From Hymenobacter sp. YIM 151500-1 (lineage in GTDB: Bacteria > Bacteroidota > Bacteroidia > Cytophagales > Hymenobacteraceae): a stretch of DNA of 64,000 nt. The notes under the pieces are model-generated. The model was not told the DNA's origin. It made no database searches and was given only the letters and a program-made list of their open reading frames with translations. The first letter of the stretch is position 1. The number at the start of each line of letters is the position of its first letter. Shown in pieces: positions 16,472-24,533 of the stretch. The DNA lies in NCBI RefSeq assembly GCF_025979885.1, contig NZ_CP110139.1, positions 1,736,001-1,800,000 on the forward strand, read 5' to 3'. The position numbers and the translations under genes are program-made.

Positions 16472-16885
16472 AAGTAAATGTGCCCCGCTAAGCAGGTTGG
16501 CGTAGCACACGGGGCCGCCCTCGTTGCGGCAGGGCTAGGCTTCGTTGCGGAAGTACCAGCAGTGGAGCCGCTGCCTGATATTGCCGCCGAGCGGGGCCGC
16601 ATTGAGTACCTGCGGGGTAGCGGCGTGGGCCGTAGCCTCGGTGAGGGCCCAAAGGGCGGTGCGCAGCTCGGCGTTCCGCTCGATGGCGGCCAGCGTGACC
16701 AGGGCAAGTACGTCGAGGTGGGTGCTGTCTTTCCCGCCACCGCGGATGGCGTCGAGCTTGGGCAACTTGAGCACGTTCACTACTTAAGCGGGCGGCAACA
16801 GGTGCTCTTTCATCCACTCCAGCGAGTCCACGCCCCCGGCCTTGAGCACGGCGGCCGACTGAGGTTTGACTGAAAAAAGCACCAT
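16472..16885 (-). pseudogene. Decayed FAD-binding subunit of a molybdenum hydroxylase
   Basis: Read on the minus strand in one frame, the sequence gives AGGVDSLEWMKEHLLPPA, a TAA stop (16784-16786), VVNVLKLPKLDAIRG and later TPQVLNAAPLGGNIRQRL with HCWYFRNEA, a TAG stop (16535-16537), and then PCRNEGGPVCYANLLSG. This order matches the FAD subunit of xanthine-dehydrogenase-type enzymes (subunit M): compare the intact paralogue here with QLRNMASIGGNLLQRTRCGY. Only the middle of the protein remains, with two in-frame stops and both ends missing. It sits just upstream of xdhC, suggesting an older Mo-hydroxylase operon at this site. Confidence 0.75.
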
Positions 16886-16960
16886 ACTGTTCTGCCTGAG
16901 CCCCATAGTACAGAGCCTTCCTAGGCCTCATGCACACCATACTATTGCGGACGGCCTTGC

Positions 16961-17428
16961 TCACGCAGGCGGAGGCGCGTCGGCGGGAGAAGCAGGCACG
17001 ATGGAAATGACGCCGTTGATTTCGAGGATGGCGTACTTGATTTGGGCCATGCGCTCCAGGCCGTGCGACTGGCGGGCGGCGTTCAGAATGTCGGCCTCGT
17101 CGACTTGGAGCTGGTGCAGCAAGTCGGGAACGGGTCGGCCGTGATGCACAATAACCACCGGCAACCCTTCCAGTAGGCGCTGGAGCTGCGGCGAGCGTTG
17201 CTTGAGCAGCGACAAGCCCAGAAACAGCATCGACAGCGTAACGATTTGCAGCAGGGCGTTGGTCATGGAGTTGTCTTCGCCGAGCAAGGCATTTTCCGAG
17301 ACATTGGCAATAATGAGCAGCAGCACCAGGTCGAAGACCGAGCTTTGCGCAATGGCCCGTCGTCCTACCAGCCGGAAAATCAGCAGCAGTACCCCGTATA
17401 CAATCACCGCCCGCAGAACCGATTCCAT
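16961..17428 (-). CDS. DUF421 membrane protein (YetF-like)
   Basis: A 155-residue protein. The first two-fifths are membrane segments, with RLVGRRAIAQSSVFDLVLLL and ANVSENALLGEDNSMTNALL typical of DUF421. The cytoplasmic part has LEGLPVVIVHHGRPVPDLL, and the ARQSHGLERMAQIKYAILE segment that corresponds to the usual A-R..G-[IL]..[LI]..V..A.LE motif. YetF-type proteins are linked in Bacillus to spore germination receptor stability, but their bacterial role is poorly known. It probably forms a two-gene unit with the single-pass protein upstream (48-nt gap). Confidence 0.85.
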   Translation of the reverse strand: MESVLRAVIVYGVLLLIFRLVGRRAIAQSSVFDLVLLLIIANVSENALLGEDNSMTNALLQIVTLSMLFLGLSLLKQRSPQLQRLLEGLPVVIVHHGRPVPDLLHQLQVDEADILNAARQSHGLERMAQIKYAILEINGVISIVPASPADAPPPA

Positions 17429-17476
17429 AGCTTTTCAGAGAATGAGTGAGAATGCCAGCCCGCACCGACCCGACCA

Positions 17477-17998
17477 TCAGGGATAGATAAACTGCCGGAT
17501 GCTGAGCGTATCGGGCCGGCCCACCAAGCCGATTTTTCCGCGCAGGAAGCCGGTTTTCTCGGTGCTGAGGTAGAAGGTGACGTCAACGGGCTGGCGGGCG
17601 TCGGTGAGCCGGAACACGAACACCACGTGGTCGGCGGCAGTGAGCGTGGCTTCGGGAATGGGCGACAGGCCGTCACCGGCCACGCGGTTCAGGTAGTCTT
17701 TGCTTACCCACAGCCGCACGCGCCCGTCGGCATCGGCGGTGCCGGGCGCCACAAATACCTTGGTGAGCAAGGGGGCGTCGAGGCGGCCAAACCGCTCGTA
17801 CTCCACCCGGAGCCGGCCGCCGGGGTGGGTAGCTTGGGCGTGGCTCAGCGGCCCCGACCCAAACAAGCCCAGCAACCCGGCCACCACCACCAACGCCAGC
17901 ACTACCCACGCCACCCGCTGCACCCGGTAGGAACGCCGCTGAAACTCGTCTTCCGCGTCGATTTCCAGCCCGGCGTAGCGGTTCGGCTTGTTGTGCAT
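17477..17998 (-). CDS. Single-pass membrane protein, hypothetical
   Basis: A 173-residue protein I do not recognise. A hydrophilic N-terminus of about 28 residues is followed by one membrane helix (VAWVVLALVVVAGLLGLFGSG), then an outward domain of about 120 residues rich in beta-prone sequence (GGRLRVEYERFGRLDAP, then RVRLWVSKDYLN). It lies 48 nt upstream of a DUF421 gene on the same strand, and such a small membrane partner next to DUF421 is seen in other Bacteroidota, so the two may act together. Confidence 0.7.
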   Translation of the reverse strand: MHNKPNRYAGLEIDAEDEFQRRSYRVQRVAWVVLALVVVAGLLGLFGSGPLSHAQATHPGGRLRVEYERFGRLDAPLLTKVFVAPGTADADGRVRLWVSKDYLNRVAGDGLSPIPEATLTAADHVVFVFRLTDARQPVDVTFYLSTEKTGFLRGKIGLVGRPDTLSIRQFIYP

Positions 17999-18124
17999 AG
18001 CGTTAGGTTTTCAGAGCGGATGGCAGTGCTTGCACTAACGAGCCAGGAAAGCAGCAGGTTATGCCCGCACGACGGAGCATACTTCATAAAACCAGAACTG
18101 GCGGTGAGCTGCACCCAAGGGCAA

Positions 18125-18157
18125 TAAAAAAGCTCCTGCCGGAGCAGAAGCTTTTTG
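18125..18157. terminator. Terminator hairpin
   Basis: AAAAAGCTCCTGCCGGAGCA-GAAGCTTTTT: A-rich and T-rich outer stem with a CTCC/GGAG inner stem. It lies 3' of the small lysine-rich exported protein gene. Confidence 0.7.
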
Positions 18158-18195
18158 GAAGTAGCACACGTCGGCGCGGGGCCGGTGAGGCTGGC

Positions 18196-18462
18196 TTAGC
18201 GGTTGGCCGGCTTTTCGGCCTTCACTTTCACCTTTGCTTTTTTGCCTTTGGTTTCGGCTTTCATTTTGCCATCCTCGGTCTTCACCTTTACCTCGCTATC
18301 CGTGGCAGCCGTTTTGGTCGAGTCGCCCTGTGCCGGAGTGGTTGTCGTGGTTGTGGTGGAGGTGCTGGCCGGAGTGCCTTGGGCGGGAGTACCCTGGGCA
18401 TACGCAGTGCCCGAAACCAGTGCTACAGACAGCACTACAGCAGAAAACAGGAACTTCTTCAT
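18196..18462 (-). CDS. Small exported Thr/Lys-rich protein
   Basis: An 88-residue protein. Residues 1-22 form a signal peptide ending AYA before QGTPAQG. The mature part begins with a Thr run (STSTTTTTTTPAQG) and continues with an alternating Lys/Glu/Ala tail (VKVKTEDGKMKAETKGKKAK). It is low-complexity and probably disordered. No domain is recognised. Small proteins of this kind are frequent in Hymenobacter-like genomes. A terminator follows. Confidence 0.7.
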   Translation of the reverse strand: MKKFLFSAVVLSVALVSGTAYAQGTPAQGTPASTSTTTTTTTPAQGDSTKTAATDSEVKVKTEDGKMKAETKGKKAKVKVKAEKPANR

Positions 18463-18685
18463 AGGGAGTAGGTTGGTTGATGAGCCCGCAGTTTACCGGA
18501 TAAATTTTTACCACGGCAGGATTTTGCGAGTAGAATACAATTCTGCTCTTCCTTCCAGTGCTTCACTTAACCAGCTAAAACCAGCCTAATCAGGCCGCAG
18601 GCTTCCCTTCCCCTACCCTATGTTAAGAAATTGTTAAGTCAATTTCGGCCCGCTCTTTTCCGCACGATACCCTATTAGACACTAC

Positions 18686-18720
18686 AAAGCCCGGCCGCAC
18701 TCGTGTGCAGCCAGGCTTTT
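18686..18720. terminator. Terminator hairpin after low-complexity lipoprotein
   Basis: AAAGCCCGGCCGCACTC-GTGTGCAGCCAGGCTTTT pairs with two small bulges and ends in a T run. It is positioned 3' of the minus-strand lipoprotein gene. Confidence 0.65.
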
Positions 18721-18763
18721 GCTACTGTAGCAACTTCGGGCGCAAGGCCCGAGGTGGGTGAGG

Positions 18764-19105
18764 CTAGCGGGGCGAGGTGGTAGAACCCGTGGTGCTACCG
18801 GAGGTGGTGCTGCCACTGGTAGTGCCCGACGTAGTGGTGCCGGAGGTGGTAGTGCCGGAAGTAGTACCCGAAGTGGTGCTTCCCGAGGTGGAAGTGCCGG
18901 TGGTCGTCGAGCCCGATGTGGAGGTGCCGCTGGTGGTACCACCCGAGGTGCTGCTACCCGACGTGCTGCCGGAGGTGCTACCCGATGTAGTGCCCGTTCC
19001 CGAAGGAGAAGTGCTGGAAGTAGCGCAGGAGCTAAACAGGGCACCGGCGCAGCAAGCTACCGTGAGCAAGGGCAACGCCAAAGCAGATTTCGTGGTCTGT
19101 TTCAT
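18764..19105 (-). CDS. Low-complexity Gly/Ser/Thr-rich lipoprotein
   Basis: A 113-residue protein. The N-terminus MKQTTKSALALPLLTVACC leads to the lipobox LFSSC, with Cys27 as the likely lipidation site. Almost the whole mature part (about 80 residues) consists of S/T/G in a loose STSGTT pattern, so it is a flexible surface tether or a modified stalk with no enzymatic domain. I chose the ATG before KQTTKSALAL; the longer frame adds ten residues with no benefit. The repetitive DNA also produces open frames on the opposite strand, which are shadows. Confidence 0.7.
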   Translation of the reverse strand: MKQTTKSALALPLLTVACCAGALFSSCATSSTSPSGTGTTSGSTSGSTSGSSTSGGTTSGTSTSGSTTTGTSTSGSTTSGTTSGTTTSGTTTSGTTSGSTTSGSTTGSTTSPR

Positions 19106-19368
19106 AGAAGTAAGGTGTAGGTGCAACATGCGCACCCGCCCCTTCAGGCCGGGTACGAGCTTCCCTTACGTAAACGTGTAGTGTTGTGGCTGGAAAAAAG
19201 CTAAAAATCTGCTTCGGCCTCCTACCCTAGCGGCGGGTAGTGCTCCACCACCGGGCCAGTTAACCTGCCCGGAAAACAGCGTTTACAAGCTCTGGACGAC
19301 CATTCAGGTTGTACGCAAAAGCTGCCGGCCAGCTATCCGCGACGAATGCCCCGCGCAGTCTGTGCCAT

Positions 19369-21672
19369 TCAGATGGGGGTGGCGCGCAGGCGCAAGGAAT
19401 TGGTAAGCACCGATACCGAGCTAAGGGCCATGGCGGCGGCGGCCAGCATGGGGGAAAGCAACCAGCCCGTGAACGGGTACAGCAGGCCCGCCGCCACCGG
19501 AATGCCCAGCGCGTTGTACACGAAGGCGAAGAACAGGTTCTGGCGGATGGTGCGCATGGTGCGGCGCGACAGGCGCAGGGCCGTGACAACGCCGTGCAAG
19601 TCGGGGCGCATGAGGGTGATGCCGGCCGTTGCCAGGGCCACGTCGGTGCCGCTGCCCATGGCCACGCCCACATCGGCCTGGGCCAGGGCGGGAGCATCGT
19701 TGATACCGTCGCCGACCACGGCCACGGTGCGGCCTTCGGCTTGCAGCTCCCGCACTTTGCTGGCTTTGTCCGGGGGCAATACCTCGGCCCAGAAGCGGCT
19801 GATGCCAACCTGCCGGGCCACCTGGGCGGCGGTGTGGGCGTTGTCACCGGTCAGCATTATCACTTCTAAGCCCTGGCGCTGCAAGTCCCGGATGGCGGCG
19901 GCGCTGGTGTCGCGCACGGTGTCGGCCAGGGCCAGCACGGCAACGGCCGCGCCCCCAATGGCGGCGCCCAGCACGGTGCGGGCCTGGGTTAGCTCCTGCT
20001 CGGCCACCGCCGCCAGGGCCGGGGGCAGCACAATGCCTTGCTCCCGCAGCCACCGGACGCTGCCAATCAGCACCGGCTGGCCGAGCACGGTGGCTTCGGC
20101 CCCGCGGCCTGGGTGGACCCGGAAGCTGGTGGCTTCCCGGCGGTCAGCCCCCTGCTGCCCGGCGTAGCGAACCACGGCCGCGGCCAGCGGATGCTCGGAG
20201 AGGCGCTCTACGGCCGCCAGCCGGGCCAGCGTGTCGGGTGGGGCACCGGGGGCCAGGGTGCAGCTGGTCACGGCCGGCTCGCCGCGGGTGATGGTGCCGG
20301 TTTTGTCGAGCAGCACAGTATCGACGCGGTGAGCTTTTTCCAGGGCCTCGGCGTGGCGGATGAGCACGCCCAGCTCGGCGCCCCGGCCCGTGCCTACCAT
20401 GATGGCCGTGGGCGTGGCCAGGCCCAGGGCGCAGGGGCAGGCAATGATGAGCACGGCCACGAAATTGACCAGGGCCAGCGGCAGGCGCACGGCCGCCGGA
20501 GCCGCCAGCAGCCACACCCCGAGCGTAAGCACGGCAATCAGCACCACCACCGGCACAAACCAGGCGCTGACCGTATCGGCCAGGCGTTGGATGGGGGCGC
20601 GGCTGCCCTGGGCCTCTTCCACCAGCTGCACAATGTGGGCCAGCAGGGTGTCGGCGCCCAGCTTGGTGACGCGGAAGCGGAAGGAGCCGGCGCGGTTGAG
20701 CGTGGCCCCGAGCACCGGGTCCCCGGCTTGCTTCTCCACGGGCATACTCTCGCCGGTGAGCATGCTTTCATCGAGGGCGGAGTGGCCGTCGAGCAGCACG
20801 CCGTCGGTGGGCACTTTCTCGCCGGGGCGCACCACCACCACGTCGCCCAGGCGCAGCTCTTCCACCGGAATGTCGGCTTCGTGGCCGTGGCGCACCACGC
20901 GGGCGGTTTTGGCCTGCAAGCTCAGCAGGGCCCGTAGGGCCGCCGAGGTGCGCTGCCTGGCCCGGCTTTCCAGCACCTTCCCCAGCAGAATCAGGGCAAT
21001 GATGGTGGCTGTGGTGTCGTAGTAGACCTCGGGCATGAGGCCCTGGCGCATAAACCAGTGCGGGGCCACGGTGGCAGCCGCGCTGTACAGAAAGGCCGCC
21101 CCGGTGCCCATAGCCACCAGCGTGTCCATGCTGGCGGTACGGTGGCGCAGGCCGTTCCAGGCGGCCACGTAAAACTCCCGGCCGCTGTAAAGCACCACTG
21201 GTAAGGTGAGCAGCAGCAGGCCATAGTTGAGCACGGGCATGGAAACGCGCTGGGCCAGGGCCGGCCACAGCATCAGCATGCTCAGGGGCATGATGAGGGC
21301 CGCCCCCACCGCCGCCACCCCGAAGCGCCGCAGCAGCTGGCGGTAGGCGGCGGCCCGGCGCCCGGCCAGCTCTTCGTCGGCGGCCAGGGGGCTGGCGGCC
21401 GGGGCGGCGGGCTCGTGCACCTGGTAGCCGGCCTGCTCCACGGCGGCCTTCAGACCGGCGCGGTCTATGTGGGTGGGCAGGTACTCGACGGTGGCTTTTT
21501 CGCTGGCCAGGTTGACGGTGGCCCGCTGCACGCCGGGCGTGCGGCTCAGGGTGCGCTCCACAAACGCGGAGCAGGAGGCGCAGGTCATGCCCTCAATGAC
21601 GAGGGTGGCCGTTTCGGTGGGCGCTGCTGGTTCGGCAGCGGCGGCAGGGCGGGTAGGGTGGGCAGGATGCAT
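19369..21672 (-). CDS. copA: Copper-translocating P1B-type ATPase
   Basis: A 767-residue copper-exporting ATPase of the inner membrane. Seen in order: one N-terminal heavy-metal-associated domain with [10 protein letters not shown]; membrane segments; the actuator TGES in [11 protein letters not shown]; the ion-binding CPC in [14 protein letters not shown]; the phosphorylation site DKTGT in [13 protein letters not shown]; the HP motif in [10 protein letters not shown]; and the hinge [23 protein letters not shown] and the following order are typical of Cu(I)-ATPases. The ATG before HPAHPTRP was chosen over an upstream one because the upstream codons read through a non-conserved leader. No chaperone or CopY/CueR-type regulator gene is adjacent. 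Confidence 0.95.
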   Translation of the reverse strand: MHPAHPTRPAAAAEPAAPTETATLVIEGMTCASCSAFVERTLSRTPGVQRATVNLASEKATVEYLPTHIDRAGLKAAVEQAGYQVHEPAAPAASPLAADEELAGRRAAAYRQLLRRFGVAAVGAALIMPLSMLMLWPALAQRVSMPVLNYGLLLLTLPVVLYSGREFYVAAWNGLRHRTASMDTLVAMGTGAAFLYSAAATVAPHWFMRQGLMPEVYYDTTATIIALILLGKVLESRARQRTSAALRALLSLQAKTARVVRHGHEADIPVEELRLGDVVVVRPGEKVPTDGVLLDGHSALDESMLTGESMPVEKQAGDPVLGATLNRAGSFRFRVTKLGADTLLAHIVQLVEEAQGSRAPIQRLADTVSAWFVPVVVLIAVLTLGVWLLAAPAAVRLPLALVNFVAVLIIACPCALGLATPTAIMVGTGRGAELGVLIRHAEALEKAHRVDTVLLDKTGTITRGEPAVTSCTLAPGAPPDTLARLAAVERLSEHPLAAAVVRYAGQQGADRREATSFRVHPGRGAEATVLGQPVLIGSVRWLREQGIVLPPALAAVAEQELTQARTVLGAAIGGAAVAVLALADTVRDTSAAAIRDLQRQGLEVIMLTGDNAHTAAQVARQVGISRFWAEVLPPDKASKVRELQAEGRTVAVVGDGINDAPALAQADVGVAMGSGTDVALATAGITLMRPDLHGVVTALRLSRRTMRTIRQNLFFAFVYNALGIPVAAGLLYPFTGWLLSPMLAAAAMALSSVSVLTNSLRLRATPI

Positions 21673-21871
21673 AACACGGATACTTGAGTAGCTACAGCGA
21701 GGCCCAAAGGGCCCCACCAGCATCTACAAAGAAACCCGCCGAAACATCCCTGCCCTAGCCAGGATTCGCGCCCAAAGGTGTAAGATTTCGCGCCCTGCTA
21801 CCCTCCCAGCCGCTCTGGAGGCCGGCCCGGAAGTATAGCCCCGGAGTTACGCCGCCACCGGGCAGTGCCAG

Positions 21872-22324
21872 CTAGGCCGCCTGTAGCTCGGCTTCGTAGT
21901 AGCAGTCCCAGTAGCCGTCGTCGAGGCGGTACACGTTGAGGCGGCGCACCAAACCCGTATGCGGATGGCGGGCTTTCACCTGGCCCCGCCAGATAACGGT
22001 GCGGGCCAAAGCCGACGGCGCGGGTTGCACGGGCTGCCCTAGGGCGTACATGAAGGGCGTGGGTTCCAGGCCGCCCGCAGCAGGCACACTTGCGCCGGAG
22101 GATTTACCCTCCTGCTTGGGCGCGGCGGGAGTTGCCGCGCCGCACGTTTCTTCGTGCCACGCCAGCGGCTCGCCACAGTGCGGGCACAGGGAGGCGTCGA
22201 AGTCGGGAGCGGGGTGGGCTGCTGCCTGGGTGGCAGCGGAGTCCAGGAGGGCAGGTGCAGCAGCTTCGCCGGCCTGGGAAGTGTCGAGGACAAGAATTTG
22301 CGGGCTTTTTCTTTTGGCAGTCAT
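21872..22324 (-). CDS. Hypothetical protein with a CxxC...C zinc-ribbon-like motif
   Basis: A 150-residue protein I do not recognise. After a basic start and an Ala/Pro-rich segment it has SLCPHCGEPLAWHEETC, which looks like one zinc-binding half-site, then another Ala/Pro-rich linker, then a C-terminal part of about 50 residues (TVIWRGQVKARHPHTGLVRR and YRLDDGYWDCYYEAEL) that looks folded. No signal peptide. The start is the ATG at MTAKRKS; an upstream TTG is less likely. It stands alone between the copper ATPase and the response regulator. Confidence 0.6.
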   Translation of the reverse strand: MTAKRKSPQILVLDTSQAGEAAAPALLDSAATQAAAHPAPDFDASLCPHCGEPLAWHEETCGAATPAAPKQEGKSSGASVPAAGGLEPTPFMYALGQPVQPAPSALARTVIWRGQVKARHPHTGLVRRLNVYRLDDGYWDCYYEAELQAA

Positions 22325-22756
22325 ACCCAACTGGCTAAAAGTTTAAGCTAAGGTAAGCAGTGCTAATTGTTTTGGCAAAGCCCTGCCTCTCAGCGGCCCG
22401 TTGCTCTCGCCTGGCCGGCTGGCTGGCCTAGCTCAGCGGCACGGCCCTGGCCTGCTTAGGGGCCTGGCCTGAACTGATGCAGGCCGTGCTTAGCCCAGGC
22501 GGAAGGCGCACGGCTCACCCGGTTCCCAAAAAAGGACTGCGCAAACTCAAAATGGGTTATACAGAATGGCTTAGCTTGGAAACTTCTCGACGGTAATTTT
22601 CTTTTTAATACCCATTACATTGTGCGTAGGCGCAAGCCGCTAGCTAGGTGTGGAGGTGGGATAGTGTGGTGAAGAGGAAGTGTGGTTTTGTTTCAACTGG
22701 TGAGTGCCCGGCCGCTTCGGTGGCCCGCGCCCTCGCTCACAAACAAGCAGGAGAAT
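22325..22756. other. Intergenic region upstream of response regulator
   Basis: No gene supported. The first half is GC-rich with GGCCTGG-type repeats around 22405-22500 that can pair with one another. The second half (22540-22620) is AT-richer, with a T-rich tract, and could contain the response regulator promoter, but I find no clear TAnnTTTG element. Confidence 0.4.
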
Positions 22757-23158
22757 ATGCGGACCCTACTGGTGGACGACGATTATACCAGCATCTTCCT
22801 AACCAAGAAGCTGGTGCAGGATGCCGGATACGAGCAGAAGTTTCGCGCTTTCCAGTCGTCGCCGGAGGCGCTGGAATACGTGCTGACAGCTGGGGAAGAT
22901 GAGCTGCCCAACCTCATTCTGCTCGACTTGTACATGCCCGTGCTGAGCGGCTGGGACTTTCTGGCGGCGCTCCAGCCCTACCAGAACCAGCTCCGGGGGC
23001 GCTGCCTGGTGTACATCCTCACCTCCTCCCTGGCCGGGACGGTTGCCGACCGGGCGCGGGAGTTTTCCCTGGTCGGCGGGGTGATTCACAAGCCCCTGGA
23101 TGCCTTGCAGCTAGGCGCAATCCAGGCCCGCGCCAGTAGTCAGCTAGAGGAAACGTAG
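22757..23158 (+). CDS. Single-domain response regulator
   Basis: A 133-residue CheY-like receiver protein without an output domain. Seen: acidic residues DDD at positions 7-9; the phospho-acceptor Asp57 in LILLDLYMPVLSGWDF; T89 in YILTSSLA; and Lys112 in HKPLD. All key receiver residues are present. The ATG is preceded by AGGAGA at a good distance; a longer upstream frame from a GTG adds an unrelated leader. Such Bacteroidota regulators usually pair with PAS histidine kinases; the nearest kinase gene is 14 kb away, so the partner is unknown. Confidence 0.9.
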   Translation: MRTLLVDDDYTSIFLTKKLVQDAGYEQKFRAFQSSPEALEYVLTAGEDELPNLILLDLYMPVLSGWDFLAALQPYQNQLRGRCLVYILTSSLAGTVADRAREFSLVGGVIHKPLDALQLGAIQARASSQLEET

Positions 23159-23301
23159 CCGCCCAGCGCAAGGCTGCACTAGGCCTGGCAAAAAGCGGGG
23201 TGTAGGCTGGTCCTGCCTCATCCGGCGTCCGCCCGTGAGCTTGGCAGCGTCTTGTTGCAGGCCCTGTCTCCGCTCGGGGTGGTGTTTTGTCGCGTGCCTG
23301 C

Positions 23302-24192
23302 CTATTCTGCCCGCGCGGCCAGCAGGGCGGCCACGTCGGTTTCGGTAAGCGCGGGGGTAGCGCCCCGGTGCGTGGCTACCAGGGCCCCGGTGGCGCAGGC
23401 GAAGCGCAGGGCCGCGCCGGGCTCCTGGCCCGTGAGCCAGCCCCTGAGCAACGCCGCCAGAAAGGCGTCGCCGCTGCCGATGGTGTCCTGTACCTGCACG
23501 GGCACACCGGGGGCACGGTAGAGCTGGCCGTTGGTGTAGAGCAGGGCTCCGGCGGCGCCTTTCGTGACGCACACGGCCTGCAGGCCGAAGCGGCGGGCCA
23601 GCCCCGCCACGGCCGCGGACTCGTCGATTTCTGCCCCCAGCCAAGCCATGATTTCGTGCAGCTCGTGGTGGTTCATCTTCACCAGATCAGCCTTTTCAAG
23701 CAGGTGCTGCACTACTTCCGGGGTGTAGTGCGGGGGGCGCAGGTTTACGTCGAACACCTTGAAGCGGGCGTGCTCCAGCAGGCGAAACAGCGTGGCGCGG
23801 GTGGTGGCCTGCCGGGCGGCCAGGCTCCCGAACACCACCGCCGTGGCCTGCTCCACCAGAGTTTCCAGCGCGGGCGTGTATTCCAGGTAGTCCCAGGCCA
23901 CGGGCTGCACAATCTCATACGTCACCTCCTGGACGTCGTCCACGTTGGCCTGCACCACACCGGTGGGGTACGCTTTGTCGCGCTGCACACCGTCAGTCCG
24001 CAGGCCTTTGGACTGGATGAATTGCAGCAGCTCGGTGCCCAGCTCATCGTCGCCGACACGGCTGATAAGGTCCACGGCCAGGCCGAGCTGGTGCAGGTGC
24101 ACGGCCACGTTGCAGGGGGCGCCGCCCGGCTGCTTGGCGGTCGGCAGCACGTCCCAGAGCACTTCGCCAAAGCAGACAAGTTTGCTAGACAT
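23302..24192 (-). CDS. PfkB-family carbohydrate kinase, probably fructokinase
   Basis: A 296-residue ribokinase-like sugar kinase. Seen: the N-terminal [20 protein letters not shown] with the substrate-binding [16 protein letters not shown]; and [14 protein letters not shown], the PfkB signature 2 with the anion-hole GSGD and the catalytic Asp. The residue pattern GEVLWD is typical of fructokinases in Bacteroidota. It probably works with the sugar-porter MFS gene immediately upstream on the same strand, although the two are separated by a composite repeat. The ATG at MSSKLVC is correct; the frame upstream runs through repeat DNA. Confidence 0.88.
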   Translation of the reverse strand: MSSKLVCFGEVLWDVLPTAKQPGGAPCNVAVHLHQLGLAVDLISRVGDDELGTELLQFIQSKGLRTDGVQRDKAYPTGVVQANVDDVQEVTYEIVQPVAWDYLEYTPALETLVEQATAVVFGSLAARQATTRATLFRLLEHARFKVFDVNLRPPHYTPEVVQHLLEKADLVKMNHHELHEIMAWLGAEIDESAAVAGLARRFGLQAVCVTKGAAGALLYTNGQLYRAPGVPVQVQDTIGSGDAFLAALLRGWLTGQEPGAALRFACATGALVATHRGATPALTETDVAALLAARAE

Positions 24193-24533
24193 GAGAAGTG
24201 AGAGGTGAGAAGTGAGAGGTGAGAAGTGAGAAGTGAGATATGGGAGGTGAGATATGGGAGGTGAGATATGGGAGGTGAGACAGGAGAACCACAGTCCCAG
24301 CGGGGCGACATATCGGTAGCAACCAGCAAGCATTAGTTGTTCAAAGCCCCAGCGGGGCGACACAATTATCCGCAAACGATAGGTGCCGCTCCGCTGGGGC
24401 TTACACCGGGTACAGACCCAGATTTTCTAGATTTTCTACCGATATGCCGACCCTCCGGGGCTGCGTTTCTCCTGTCTCACTTCTCACTTCTCACCTCTCA
24501 CCTCTCACCTCTCACCTCTCACTTTTCCATCAA
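24193..24533. repeat. Composite repeat: GTGAGAA-type heptamers flanking CCCCAGCGGGGCGACA cores
   Basis: The left side has about 12 units of GAGAAGTGAGAGGT/GAGATATGGGAG type. The centre holds CCCCAGCGGGGCGACATATC (24296 onward), a second direct CCCCAGCGGGGCGACA (24347 onward) and inverted copies (GCTCCGCTGGGGC near 24388, ACCGATATGCC near 24438). The right side has CTTCTCACCTCTCACC-type units. It lies in the spacer between the sugar transporter and fructokinase genes. The same architecture occurs at 56803-57113. Confidence 0.9.

Noticed and set aside
16488..17477. 329-codon minus-strand open frame
   Set aside because: It overlaps the DUF421 gene in another frame and the decayed FAD subunit; the translation is Ala/Arg/Gly-rich without motifs.
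18777..19181. Long plus-strand open frame rich in Val and Pro
   Set aside because: Antisense shadow of the Gly/Ser/Thr lipoprotein coding sequence; no signal, no ribosome site.
24193..24290. GTGAGAA tandem block as a CRISPR array
   Set aside because: Units are 7-8 nt with no unique spacers and no cas genes nearby; it is a simple tandem flank of a composite repeat.
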